A DNA stretch of 64,000 nucleotides, taken from Sinohyriopsis cumingii (taxonomy: Eukaryota; Mollusca; Bivalvia; Unionida; Unionidae). The position numbers were made by a program, and so were the translations under genes. Within the stretch, counting starts at the first letter, position 1, and each line of letters begins with the position of its first letter. Shown here in pieces: positions 1-42,499 of the stretch. The notes under the pieces are model-generated. The model did not search any database. It saw nothing but the letters and a program-made list of their open reading frames with translations, and was not told where the DNA came from. The DNA is taken from the NCBI GenBank assembly GCA_028554795.2, contig CM068835.1, forward strand, positions 36,164,401-36,228,400, given 5' to 3'.

Positions 1-26
1 ACTGTTCTATTTATATCATACATGTA

Positions 27-1371
27 CAGGGATGGTCCTAGCTTTTAAAAAGCTGTCGCCAAAATAATCGCCAACCTCAATATTTTGTCGCCAATTTTCA
101 AAAAGTGTCGCCAAAAAAAGTAGTGTACATTTTTCCAAGTGTTAATTTAGTCTATTAATGTAACAGGCAATGAAAATTACAAAAGATGGATTAGTTAATA
201 CTTTAATTACAACAAGCATTAACAAAATGTTACAAAGTGTTACATGAAGATCCGTCGCGATTTTAGGGCTGCCCACTTGTTGAATGCAGTTTCAAAGTCT
301 AATTTTTCACATCTGTACATGCTGATTCTCATTAAATTCTTGAGAGATGAGATGCAGAGCTTATTTCTGATGTCAGTTTTTATGAGGTTCATCTTACTGA
401 ATCCACGTTCACAGTCCTCAGTGCTGGCAGGTGACACCAGTAGTCTCTCAGCAGCCCCCCCCCCCTTTATGGATAGCTTCACAAAGCTTGTAGCGAACTG
501 CTTCCTAAATCCCAAGAATGATCACTGAATGCTGTATAAATTTTCTCGACAAGAAAAATAGGATCTCCATTCCCGCGAATGAAACTTACACGAGTCAACA
601 CCTGGCAATATTGGACCGTATATATAAGCGTAAATTCACACCCAATTTAGGGATTCTTTCACTCCTGTATTTTGAGAAATAAATAATTATTATTAATTAT
701 GCAAAACCTTTTTTTTTTTTTTTTTTTTTTTTTTTGCTATTTCTTGTTGCGGAGTTTAAGTCTCTGCAGCCGTAACACGGGACTGATGGCAAAAGGAAAA
801 GATCAATGAGTAAAATGCTGCACTGGCGACAGATGTACTTGTGATTGAGATTTTTTCCATTTGCTTTGCATTTATACACAGTAGTCGGTACTTCAAAGGT
901 TATCAGTTTTCTATGAAGGTTCAGCAAAACTATTGTATTGGTATATGTATAAAAAAAAAACAGAAGGATTAGCCATACAATTAATTGTATCTGTTTTATT
1001 CGCGTCTTCAGAAGTGGGTCAGTTGTAGGTCTAGTGCGGTAGCATGATTGACTGTATCGCAGCATACAGTACTCAGCCCAGATGTCAGCATAAGCAGATT
1101 ATGATGTAACAATGCACTGTAAAGATAGGGTTGTCAATAAGAACAAAGGATCGTTTGTGTAACAGATTGACTCCAATGCATTGCTTAGTCAAGTTTATGG
1201 CTTCCTTTCGTTCTGGCTTTAAATTTATTCAGTCCAAATCCATGATTGTATGTACAAATTAAATAACCAAAAAGTATGTCGCCAAAAAAATCGCCAGATG
1301 GGATATTTTTGTCGCCAATAAGGAAAAAAAATCGCAATTTGCAACATTGGCGAAGCCCAGGACGATCCCTG
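27..1371 (-). mobile_element. Internally deleted hAT-type DNA transposon
   Basis: The left end reads CAGGGATGGTCCTAG and the right end is its inverted counterpart (CAGGGATCGTCCTGG on the minus strand). A 6-bp direct repeat, CATGTA, flanks both ends (21-26 and 1372-1377). CAGGG-type termini fit hAT elements. The usual hAT duplication is 8 bp, so this is either a short-duplication hAT group or an eroded site. Short TCGCCA motifs cluster near both ends, as transposase-binding subterminal repeats often do. At about 1.35 kb the element keeps only the C-terminal part of a transposase (240-515, minus strand) and a long poly(T) run near 711-735. It is not autonomous. Confidence 0.7.
240..515 (-). pseudogene. 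hAT transposase C-terminal (dimerisation domain) fragment
   Basis: The minus-strand reading gives about 90 residues containing STEDCERGFSKMN, IKTDIRNKL, LKNLMRIS and a terminal FNKWAALKSRRI. This is the conserved hAT C-terminal dimerisation block (S-x2-CERGFS-x-M-N-x-IKT-x-RN-x-L-x6-L-x2-LMRI), familiar from ZNF862/ZBED-like proteins. The zinc-finger and catalytic parts are absent, so this is a remnant. It sits inside the element with CAGGG inverted termini and is transcribed leftwards relative to the window. The overlapping plus-strand frame (244-528) is a shadow. Confidence 0.75.
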
Positions 1372-1377
1372 CATGTA

Positions 1378-2050
1378 TGAATAAGAACACCGGAAAATAA
1401 TGAACAAATGTCACAATTCTTTCCATCTAACCCCAATCATCAGCATGTACCCCACTACCAAATTCAAAATCAAAATAGATAAAGGATATTTTAAAATGCA
1501 TAAAACTTACTCATTTCATTTATTTATATACAAATTTCTAATGACTGTCACAAAGCAATCCCTAACATTGTAATCTTCTTCATGTTTCTAACCAAACTGA
1601 AGTTTTCAATGTAAACAAGATGCCTGCTCATTGTAATTTTCCAGTTGTTGTAAGCAGTGGATGCACAGCCTAAACACAGAGGTCAACACTTCATCTGCCT
1701 CCAATGTGCAGTATGCAATGTCTAAGTTGGGGGAGGGGGGGGGGCAAAAAAGGGTATAAAAAATATGTCCTTATATTTCTATGCTAGGGAAATTATGAAA
1801 TTATCCAAAGCTTATGGAACACAATGAACCACAGTAGTCATCACTCCACAGTGTGTGAGCAATACATATTTGCCCACGCAAACATAAATGCTCTGTCAGT
1901 GTTGAACACAATGTTTCATATCATTGCTTACAATTTACCACCAAATCACACATGTACTAATCCTAAAAGGTGAAACTTTTTGCATATTGTCCAGAGCTCA
2001 TTTGTTGACTTTAAGTATATACTATTGTGCTTAATGATAGCCTCATTTTC
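1378..2050. other. Non-coding stretch upstream of TRAPPC3
   Basis: I see no gene here. There is a G-rich run at about 1728-1745 (gggggagg followed by ten G) and otherwise AT-rich unique-looking sequence. Confidence 0.5.
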
Positions 2051-2814
2051 AGTTTACCAATAAGGGGGCAGTATTCCATTTAGTCCAACAATATAAGACA
2101 TTGACCTTGATATGTACATTTTATTGGTTAAATAAGGTCTCACTTGATAGTTTCGTATTTTGATACCTCCCTAATTTATAAGGTAGAAGGCATGAACCTA
2201 ATCATCATAAGCCTAGCATTTATAAATTCACACAGAAGCTAAATCTGGAATATGGCTTAGGTTTACTGTGAGTTAGGCTTGTTTGGTGACCACCTGTCAC
2301 AGTTAGACTAGCATTGGAGATCAAATGCATAACTTGGGCTGCAAATGAACAGTTGACTTGGTTTATGTATTTACGTACGTCTGCTACAGAGGTAAATATT
2401 TTAAAAAATCAAGATAGTTGAGGAGGATGAAAAGTATGCTAATTTATTAAAGTACAATGAACTTTATTCATGCATAAAGCACAGACTGATTCTTTTAACC
2501 GCCTTGTAACAGGACAATATTCAAAATAGCTCTTTGCTGTCAAAAAAATTAAAGTTACAATGGGGTTGGTGGCAGTGTTGGTTCAGTATAAAAGCCGCCA
2601 GTTGTGTAAGGAATTAACCCGACTGTCTCATTCAAAATCTCACAAGCATACTTTCTACAAAAATCATTTGTTTGTTTATATCTGTATCTTCAGTATAAAT
2701 TTATTCTCATTTTTCTGCAATAGGTCATTTATTGAATGAAAATTCACCAGAAAAACTGTCCAGTGAGACCTAACTGTGTTGTGAAACATGTTCCCTGGTT
2801 TACTGACTGGAATG

Positions 2815-3080
2815 AGACCAATTTTTGGGGAATATCTCACACACTAGTCGGCCCATATTGACGCTTTTCTACAAATTAAAGTCATATTGCTTTAGTGGGA
2901 CTAAATATCAGGGTCAATTTCTAGTCCTACAATGCAAGACATAGCACATGTTTTTGTTTTAGTACTACCCAAATAATGGCCTTGTATAGTGTGTTCCGAT
3001 GTCGGATGACATCAGAATGAGTAGTCAAACTTTCAGGAATATCTCACACACTTGGCAGCCCATATCGACACTCCTCCACT
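2815..3080 (+). repeat. Dispersed repeat family R, partial tandem copies
   Basis: The segments 2830-2900 and 3025-3075 both contain the phrase aatatctcacacact followed by tggcagccc-like and tgacgcttttctac-like text. The intervening 2925-2950 segment carries 'ctagtcctacaatgcaagac'. All of these recur in the copies at 3300-3790 and 4885-5275. A shorter related piece (aagacattgaccttgatat) lies at about 2095-2117. No coding potential or terminal structure is visible. The family is unidentified. Confidence 0.6.
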
Positions 3081-3299
3081 AATTTATGTGCAATTAATAT
3101 TCTTACTCTGTTGTCTTTATCCTGGCGGAGAGAAAATATGACACTAGCAAAACGATGCATTTTCATGTTCCAATAACATACATTTGAGTTGGTTGCAATG
3201 CGACGGTAGTCATGGTATGCTGAAGTATGTTCAAGTAGGTTCATGTGGGGGATATGTTTCTTGAATGAAACAAAATGTTCTTTACAGTTCCAATAGGCA

Positions 3300-3790
3300 T
3301 ATAATATTTTTATTCATTTCGTTAAAGAATAATATTTCAACTTAACTCAATTTTGGCATTCCTGGCTTTCATCACTTTCCAGCCAACTGAAATGTAGACC
3401 AACAAAACTTGAAAACAGGTTCATTTCTTTTGTGAGAAAAAATTTATTAGAGAAAAGACATCAGGATAAGTAAAGTCTAACAAAAACATTCTAACTTTAC
3501 TTTGTAGAAAAGCGTTGTTATTTGTTGCCGGTTGTGTCTGATATTTCCGAAAATCTGACTCTCGTTAATGTTAGTCAACATCAAAACACACTACACAGTG
3601 CCATCAATCCCAAGAACAAAAACATCGGGTGATGTGTCTTACGTTGTAGGGCTAGGTCAATTTCTTACATCGTAAAACAAGGGTACAAGTAAGACCTCGA
3701 CGCTGATATTTATGTTTTGTGCGTCTGGTACACTAAAACATAAATAACACGTGATATGTCTTACACTGTAGGTCTAGGGTACAAGCTGTC
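3300..3790 (-). repeat. Repeat family R, minus-oriented copy
   Basis: Read on the minus strand, this segment runs from ctacagtgtaagacat through gtgtagtgtgttttgatgt, gaacctgttttcaag, ccaggaatgccaaaatt and ends near gaataaaaatattat. The same order and wording appear on the plus strand at 4885-5275, so the two form an inverted pair about 1.1 kb apart. TRAPPC3 exon 1 lies between them. Divergence is considerable, perhaps 20-25% by eye, so the pair is old. Confidence 0.7.
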
Positions 3791-4264
3791 AGGATAGCAT
3801 TGCGGGCAGGTGGGCACTACAGACACACACCCCCAGCACCACCAAAAAATGATTGGTTCTAAATTTGTAAGTATTATATTGTGCTGACCTGTTCTAAAAG
3901 GCTTAATCGCTACACTCGCTTTAAACAGGTCTAATATTGCAAGCAACGGTCTCTGACAAAATTCGTGCACATGCAAGATGTGGACCATGCGTTTGATCGA
4001 CTCGATTGAACCGGTGCAATTCATAAAAGGTCTGTAGCAAATTGTTTCTCACGGATATAATATTTTTTTGTTCACTTGAACATTTGCTGTATCTGATCAA
4101 ATGTTATTCCATAGAATAACTTATAATTCTCTTTTTACTATGCGGGTTAAAGAATAATGAGAAAAATATTTATATCTCTTTAGTAATGTATATACAGTAT
4201 GCATTGTGTTAAATGTCCGCAACCGTATTTTAGCTAGACTCTTGGTCTAATAATTAAAGATTTT

Positions 4265-4272
4265 ACTTCCGG
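4265..4272 (-). promoter_or_regulatory. TRAPPC3: ETS-type core promoter motif upstream of TRAPPC3
   Basis: ACTTCCGG (CCGGAAGT on the minus strand) lies about 80 bp upstream of the TRAPPC3 start codon. This is the consensus ETS/GABP site common in TATA-less housekeeping promoters. A YY1-like AACAATGGC follows at about 4282-4290. No TATA box is evident close by. Function is inferred from position and motif only. Confidence 0.45.
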
Positions 4273-4351
4273 TGTCAGAAAAACAATGGCAATAGAGTAG
4301 AAACAATTGTTTTTCAGCCCAATTTTATCCATATTTCTGACAGTTCAAAGC

Positions 4352-34691
<30,340 letters not shown>

Positions 34692-34901
34692 TTATGTCAT
34701 GTTTTAATCTTCAGGCCTATACAAGAAAACAATAATTGTACACACTGCTAGAGAAATATGTACTTTTCCAGTTAGTTCAATTTGTCATTTACAAGACATC
34801 TTTGCCTCTTTTGGGATAAAGTGAGATATCTGGGCTATATGCCAGTAAAAGTATATTTTAAAAAAAAAGAAAGAAAAAGCACATACCTCCTGCACAATTT
34901 T

Positions 34902-35125
34902 AGCTCATCTAGCCAAAGCAAAGTGAACCTTTGGTATGGACTTGTGTCCATTGTCCATCTGTTGATAATTGCTTGTTACCATTCTAAAAGCCATATTTCT
35001 TTTCTGATTTTAATTTGAAGTGAAATATGGGTTTATATCATCAAGATTTCATATAAGCTGGATTGTAACCAAGACCCATGCATACTAATATGGTGATCTT
35101 GCATCTAATTGGTTGAGTTTCCTAC
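34902..35125. repeat. 'Agctc' dispersed repeat fragment in the 3' UTR region
   Basis: The text tagctcatctagccaaagcaaagtgaac and the later tatggtgatcttgcatc...attggttgag belong to a repeat type common in molluscan and other invertebrate DNA (agctcacctggcc... elements, from memory). Confidence 0.45.
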
Positions 35126-35859
35126 CACTATCTGATTTGAATCCGACTTTGAAATACTGGCTTTTAGGTTTGCACCTTGAGCATGTGATCGCAGGTCTCC
35201 TGGAATTTTTATCTTATGTCCCCAAATTTTTACCCCTATGTTCCCCTTTGGTGCGCTTTCTAATCAGCCAAAAATATAGAATGATATGCCTACCAGTTTT
35301 TGTGCGTATACATCAACATCTGTTAGCCCTAGCAATGATCTTTGTAGGTGATATAAGCTGTAATATGGAAAATAATATCTCAACAACATAATTAGCAACA
35401 AAAACATTTAAGGTTTATAGTAGTCAGCCAAGATGAAATGTAAAATCTTTGATGGCTGCTTATATAATTTATGTTTTGATGTTGAGGGCACAAAAAAGGC
35501 ATTGACAGTTTAATTTAATTTTTGAAGCTGAATTTATGCTAAAACTACCTAATTTATGTTAATATGCAGTTTGTCAGTGAAACAGTAAATTGTTAACTTG
35601 AAACAATTATTTCAGAAAAGATGGTTTTTATTATAATAAATGCTGGTAGATAATGAGTGAAGAATAAAGTTAAATGACAGCATGACCTAAAAGAAAATTC
35701 CATATTGCATTCTTTTCAGGTCAACCAGAAATTCAGTCATGTCAGTGTTACTTGAGGCTTGATTGAACATTACAAACAATAATGTAGATGTCCAAGGAAA
35801 AGATGATTGTGCAGTGCAGTTGAGAAAGTTAAGGTGGCTAAATGTTCAAAGCAATGATA

Positions 35860-35945
35860 ATATCTCATTTTTAATTAATCACTGCTATTATCTCATTATT
35901 AATTAAACACTGCTACTATCTCATTTTTAATTAAGTACTGCTTGT
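35860..35945. repeat. Tandem repeat of about 32 bp, three units
   Basis: tatctcatttttaattaa(t/a)cactgctat/act is repeated three times. Confidence 0.8.
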
Positions 35946-36099
35946 ACATTACAATACTATCTGCTGTTTTCCTTTTGTCCCATTAAAATGTGTCTTCCAG
36001 ATTTGAAGGATGGATATCACACTGTACCCTGTCCTTTGGATCCTAAGTGTGACACTGGAAACATATCATCAAGATCTCAGATGAATTTGATAATGTACA

Positions 36100-36370
36100 T
36101 GATTCATGCATATTAATGACGTGATCTTGCATTTGATTGGTGGAGTTATTTTCCATTTTGGAGTCCATATGTATGATCCAGTTTTGATCAACTTGGAATA
36201 TAGTCTTGCATCTGATTGGCTGAGTTTGTTGCAATTCTGGAAACCAAATTTTGATTGGGTGGTAAATAAGCTTATATTTGTCTTGGTCTTGGACAGGCTG
36301 TAAAACAAGTGAAATGTACCCATATTAATGAGGTGATCTTGTATCTGATTGGCTGAGCTTGTTACTTCTA
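36100..36370. repeat. Repeated module 'catattaatgaggtgatcttg...'
   Basis: The phrase gtgatcttgcatttgattgg recurs with changes at about 36120, 36204 and 36330, and once at 35092. Each is followed by tgagtt/gagctt. Modules are 90-120 bp apart. Confidence 0.65.
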
Positions 36371-37999
36371 GGTAGATTGTATTTCTTGAAGCTTGGTATG
36401 TAGATTTATTTCACAAGGATCTCTGCGTTTGATTGTGAATTACAGCTATGCATATTAATCATGCATTTACCTTTAGAAAGATTTTCTTTATCAAATTTTG
36501 TAAAATCAGTGCAGTTGTCATGATTTTAAAGTTTGGAGATGGTTTATGTATATTTACGGTTTACATGTATTTACCTTCTTAACACTACTAAGTGAGTCCG
36601 CTTGGGGAAATTGTAAACTGTGAAGTTATGTCAGTTGGGCGAGTGATATCAGGTTAGGTAAAATTTCTGGTATAATGTCATCAAGTTCACTTTGTTAGGC
36701 ATCAAATTATAGAAATTTCTGTGAATCTGACCGATTGATTGGTGGGAGAAAAATTATATTTGTCCCAGTTTTGCTGGAGTTATTCTTTTCATGTGTTTTG
36801 TGTGGTATATTCTGACTATATTACCAATGACTATTCCAAAAATGTTCAGATTTATTGATAGTGTTAGAATGAAAGGAGGCTAGGTCATAAGGAACTATAT
36901 GTCTAGATCATATTTGTTGATCTCATATGTGTAATATATGTAAAATGTGTTGTAATGTATGTGAAAAATATTGATCACATATATATGACGAAATGTATGT
37001 GAGATGTATAGATCCCTCTTGTATATGAAATGTGTTATGATGTAGCTTCTTTATATCACAGACTTAACCATGAGAAAATGACTTGGTTCTTAGATGTAAA
37101 TGAATCAATAACTATTTGATAATATTAACATTCTGTTGCAATAAATTACCCTAAAATATTGTTGAAGTTAGTTAAATATTGCACAGTTTAGGTTTCTAGT
37201 AGAAAATGTGAGATCTTTCAACTGAATATGACAGTGTTTGATTATAAACTGGAAGTCAACATTATGAAAAAGAGAATGTGTTTCACAAGTTTTAGTTTAA
37301 TTTAGCCACATGTTTAGGCACCACCTGCAGTACAGGCGTCTTTTAAAAATATTATTTTTGCAAGTTTTTTATTTCTTCTGCATGACATATTTATCTGAAT
37401 GTTGTTAATGTTTTTACATTGACTAAGTGATGAACACTAAGCTTGCAAAAAATAAAGCTAATCAGTTTCAAAGAATCAGTTAAAATTAAACCTAGTCACT
37501 GTACCTGTCCTTTTTTTTTTCTTTTTTTTTTTTTTGCTCAGGTTTCATCATTTCTGCATTTGTAACATTTCTCATAAAACTAAATAATATAAAATGGACA
37601 AAGAAGATAAGTGAAAGAAATATGTCAAATATGGTAAATACTTTTGATTGCAATATGGCAGAATTTTATGGTCTGTTTAGTAAACTTTTAATTGAATTGT
37701 TTGCCTCCTAATCTCGAGGAAAGGGACAATTCAGATTAAATTATCATGAAATTCACTTACTGATTGTGTGCATCATCCTCAATACCTTTTCTGCCACACA
37801 GTGCATTTCATAAGTTTGTGTTCTTTGAAGTTGTGACTTTATTAAAGAAACAAGCAATGTGGCATGCTGTCTTTTTTCTCTTTTGACAAATGTGTTTAAA
37901 GTACTTTGTTTGATTTGTGTTGTTGGTATGAATCAGAGGCAAGTTTATGTGCAATAAATTAAAGGAAATAAAAGTGTAGTCTCGTCTCTTTTCATTTGC

Positions 38000-40940
38000 A
38001 ATTTTCTTTCATTAAATACATTAACTTAGCTCTTTCGGTACATTCAACAGTTAAATAATTTTAAATTTTGTTAATTTTGAATGCTTGTTAGATATTGTTT
38101 TAACAGTCATAGCTATTCAGTTGCAAATCTTTATCTAAAGTCAATATATAGAGGATATCTATATTTTTTGAGGAGATATAAGAAAATATTTCACAAGCTG
38201 AAACATTGTACTGTGACAAAGCCGTTAGTGACAACACAGAATGTTTCCACTGCACAAGTGAAACATTCTTATATCTACTTAAAAAATGTAGATTTGTTTT
38301 AATACAGACCTGTGTACCCTCCATATTGTTCCATATTTGTACAGAAAATATTAGAAAATATGGAAATACAACTTTCAAGTGCCAAATCTGATTTTGTGTG
38401 AGTTAAAAATACAAAAAGTTTGTATTAGAAAGTTAGTATGAAAATGATGCAAAAGCAGCTCACCTTAGTTAGCTCTGTATTAAATGGAATGGTCATGTTT
38501 AAAACACTCTGCACTGTGCATGTGTAGGATTTCATTGTCTTCCATTTGTAATATAAACAGCATCATGGCTGAGCCAGGTTTGAAAAATGAATTTGAAATA
38601 CATTTATAAGAAGAAAGTGGCTGAAGAAGACTTAAGCCAAAGATGCAAAGAGATAAGTATAGCAGTTTATTACATCATACAGCAAGACCAGACAGTTCAT
38701 TTCTGCTAGAAGAAAGGGTAATAAGTTACGCCTTCTGCAAGCTGTAAACTGGGATTGACGGTGGGAATGACATCTCTTGCCACATAAAATCATAGAAGCA
38801 TAAAGAGATCAACAGGGCCAGAAAAATGACTCAAATTTCATTGTTATTTTCAAGCACAAAATGCTTTACCAACTGTGTGGCATATGCTCCCTGCTTGTGA
38901 CTTGTGATGATCTGATGATGTGTGAAGTTGACAAGTGCTTGCTATGAAATTAATATGCCAAGTCCCTGGTCCACATGTATAATACATGTACCATTCAACT
39001 TTACACTGTTTTGTCATAATATTTGCTATCTAAGCTCAACACTGAACATTACTAAATTATTTTCAACCGCTATTGTTTCAAATATTGCAAATATGAACAT
39101 TTTTGCATCCTTTTTTTGTAGTATGGATCATTCATGCTTTGATAATTTGGGCACAAGATGGAATAAAGATGAGTTGGTAACTTTGTTACTACTGGTGTAC
39201 ACTGGTCAAGAATACTGAAGGATGACATGATGTACTGAAAATGTCCCAGAAAATACTGAAAAGCATTTTGAGCAGTTGCACAGCGCTGTTAATATATTTA
39301 AGGCAACCATTCAATTTGCATAGATTGTGTTTCTCCATTCTGTGTCAGTGTGCTTAACAACTGCATTATTGCATCAATAAAGAGAAGCTCCAGAATTTAA
39401 CAATAATACTAGCACAGCAACTTTTTGCAACTTTAGATTGTACATCTAATGTTCAGTTTGTGAATATGGTCAGATTAATGACATCATGTCTTTTGTAGCT
39501 GATATTTCTCATCCTGTAGTCTCTATGGTGCATTGTTCTCATCAAACCATATTGATGTGTGGATGGTGTGAGGGTTTTGGATGCAGCTGAGTACACAGTC
39601 TATGAAGGATGCTCAGATTTCCTTGACATTATCTGAGTTTGCATCTGTTTTTTTTTGTTAGGTCAAAGTTCTTTGATAAATGCCAGTTTCATAGCTGCTT
39701 CTGTCCTGGGAAAAGAGACTCTTTGATCTGAGCAGCCTGTGTGCTGGACTGTAGCTACAGCTTCCAGTGTATCCACACATGCTGCTTTGCTGCCTGCCCA
39801 TCAACACATGACTTTTTTGAAGTATCTGGTTGGGGTAGGCCAATAATGTCATGTTTTGCATATGAGTTGGATTTGATTGAGGGAAAGTTGCACAGTATTG
39901 TCCTGACTATTTTCACCAGGCCTGCCTTAATCCTGTGGCATGACAGTGTCAAGACATTTGGAGATGAGTCCGGTTGCAGTAGACAGCCATCAGTTTCTAC
40001 TGCACCCTAACTGATGTCCTGCACTGTCCACAGAGCTCACACCATCTGCCTCACAGCCAGGGGATAAGCATATCTGCTTGCCCTCCCGGTCAGTCATAAA
40101 AGGCTTTACAGAGGTGTAGCTGTCCACTTTGAGCCAACACTCACAGGTAGTACTCTCTGCTGTTCATTAAGGTAGCCGGTGTGGCCTGTCACTCAGTACT
40201 GGTACTGGAAACGTGTTGGGATCTTAATGAGAGATCCGTCCATTTCTGCATGTCTGTGATATGGCATGTACTAGACCTGTATGGGGATCTTAATGAAGTC
40301 CTTGTCATTACTTACACAGCACATCCAGCTGAAAAAACTGGGCCATCCATATGATGATTAACATGGTCTGCACCTTTACCTTTTGCATGCCTGGTAAGAC
40401 AGTTGTCCCACAATTCTTCAGATCTAATCAGTCTCTATCGCAGAGGTGAGATGATTGTAGTCATTGGGACAAGATGTTGTTCTCTGGACAAACAGATAAC
40501 CAGTCACAAACCCAATCCAATATTGGTCAGCAACAGTCCACTCAGTTTAGGAGGCAGACTTATCAGAGGGGTGAGGGGGCAAGAAACAAAATTTTTCCCA
40601 CCCCTGTGACTCCTGCTGTTGGTTTACCAAACTGTGGAAAGAAAATTGTCTAAGAAAATTGTTTCTCCGAAAATATTTACCTAATCACAATACAGCACAC
40701 TATCTCACCTCCCCAACATGTGTGCATACTCATTGATCCATTGCTCAGTTTCAGTGTAACGATGCATGATGGTAGAAGGGAGCTAATGGCAAGGGTTATT
40801 TGCCCATTGTCTCTGAGATAGAAGGCTTGATTCAATATCTATTGGGCTTATTTTGCTAATGTTAATGTGATCAGGTAGATATATTTATAGACACATAATT
40901 TAGAAAATATGCTATCTCCTCATAAAATATATAATAATAT
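38000..40940. other. Intergenic DNA, no gene recognised
   Basis: ORFs at 38922-39218, 39741-40010 and 40403-40609 show no known motif. The stretch 39640-40620 is somewhat GC-richer and coding-like but interrupted in all frames. It may be an old element. Confidence 0.4.
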
Positions 40941-40958
40941 GCTTTTACCTGTATTAAC

Positions 40959-41265
40959 GGCTAGTGGGTAGAGCATCCGCCGCGGAAGTGGAAGGTCGTG
41001 CATTCGATCCCCAGCCGAGTCATACCAAAGACTTACAAAAATGGTACTAACAGCTGCCTCGCTTGGCGCTCAGCATTAAGAGATTAGTGTTAGGACTGGT
41101 CAGCCTGGTGTCAGGATAATGTGATTGGGTGGGACATCATGCTACATGTCTGCGGCATGATGCCACAGTGCTAGACATCACTATAAACTGTCACACTGCA
41201 GACATCGTAACAATATGACTGAATTTTTTTAAAGCTACATTAAAAATCCAAATCACACACACACA
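40959..41265 (+). mobile_element. SINE-2 family copy, full length, 14-bp target duplication
   Basis: The head ggctagtgggtagagca (A box) and gtgcattcgatcccc (B box) are followed by the full body and the tail ttaaaaatccaaatcacac. ttacctgtattaac is repeated at 40945-40958 and 41266-41279. This is the reference copy for the family. Confidence 0.93.
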
Positions 41266-41606
41266 TTACCTGTATTAACTGTTGAAAGTATAGTGATCAA
41301 AAGCAGTTAAGGCCCATGTTGAGCAATAATTATCTGCCCTTGTTTACTGTCTTCTTACTTAGGAGTTTTGGGGACATCTGATTATTGACAACATTTAGAA
41401 GTACATGTATTAGTGTACAGCTTTTGCTATACAGGTACATATTTGGGCTTATGTTTTATGCCTGACCACAAATGTTGTTGGGGCATATATTGTTTTCCTG
41501 ATCTGTCTGTGGGTCCAATCAAGTCTTGTGCTAAGTCATTTTCTAGTGCACTGTATTGGGGCATTAATGTTTAATGAACACATTTCTAGTTTTGAATGGT
41601 ATATTT

Positions 41607-42480
41607 AGCTCTACTGGTCATAGACCAGAAGAGCTTATGCAGTGATCTGATGTTTGTCATCCACCATCTGTCCATCATCTATTGTCCGTCTTTTCATTAT
41701 CACAAGTTTGTTATCGCTATTCCTCCTAAGCTATTTGAAGGATTTGCGTGAAACTTTAAACACATTCCTCACATGATCTAGTTGGACCAAAATGAAAATG
41801 GTGTAGCTCAGATAACCAATATGACCACCACAATAGCCAAATTGAAAATAATGTTATTACTACTCTTCATGGTGGCCCTCACTAAAATTGAGGCTAATAT
41901 GATGTCCAAAATCATGCCACAGTGGCCATCTTGAAATTTTACTTATTGCTGCTCTTTAATTAAAAGTAATAGTGACAGAGTTTGGTCATACGGTCACTGT
42001 TGTTAAAAATATTGTTATCACTATTACTCCTGATTGATCTTATAAATATGGGTTTCTACTGAAACTTATGATATCTATTTGGTCCTAGTGGTGCCTTTCA
42101 GACATTTAGTATGTCTACCACAGTAGCAGTCTTCCAAATATCTTGTTATCACCGTCTCTTCTGGACAAATAGTCATGAAAGACTTCATATGATGTCTAGT
42201 AGGTCATATATAAAATGGCGCTATTCTGAATTCTAATTTTGACTGACACAATGGCTATCTTCAACATCTTGTTATCACTACTTGTCCTATATAAATGCTA
42301 GTGTTGACAGACATTCTGTTTTCGCCAAAAGATTTCTTGTGCTGTCTAGTTTGTACTAAATAGAAATTGGGGATGTCAGATGGTGGATTTAGTCACCATC
42401 ACATCCGGCTTGAAAATCTTGCTATCGCTGATGAATATAGGTGTGCTAGTATAAGGAAGAAATGGTCTTATTTTGAATTC
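41607..42480. repeat. Palindrome-headed repeat with divergent modules
   Basis: It opens with a near-palindrome, agctctactggtcatagacc...agagct (41607-41635). Modules built on 'tatcgctattcctcctaa', 'tatcactattactcctgat', 'tatcaccgtctcttctgg' and 'tatcactacttgtcctat' follow at roughly 120-190 bp spacing. The family is probably non-autonomous, as seen widely in invertebrates. Confidence 0.55.
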
Positions 42481-42499
42481 TTGAGCCAGTGAAGCATCA

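Larger units (their letters stand above)
34692..37990 (+). other. TRAPPC3: Probable TRAPPC3 3' UTR with candidate poly(A) signals
   Basis: No coding exon is visible after the stop. AATAAA hexamers occur at 35635, 35663, 37451, 37953 and 37967. The last pair is followed by a GT/T-rich stretch (gtgtagtctcgtctctttt), a plausible distal cleavage region, while the 35635/35663 pair could serve a short form. The segment also contains repeats (34900-35120 and 36090-36370). The extent of the UTR is a guess without transcript data. Confidence 0.35.

Noticed and set aside
244-528. Plus-strand ORF at the left edge
   Set aside because: It overlaps the hAT dimerisation fragment, whose minus-strand frame carries the recognisable motif.
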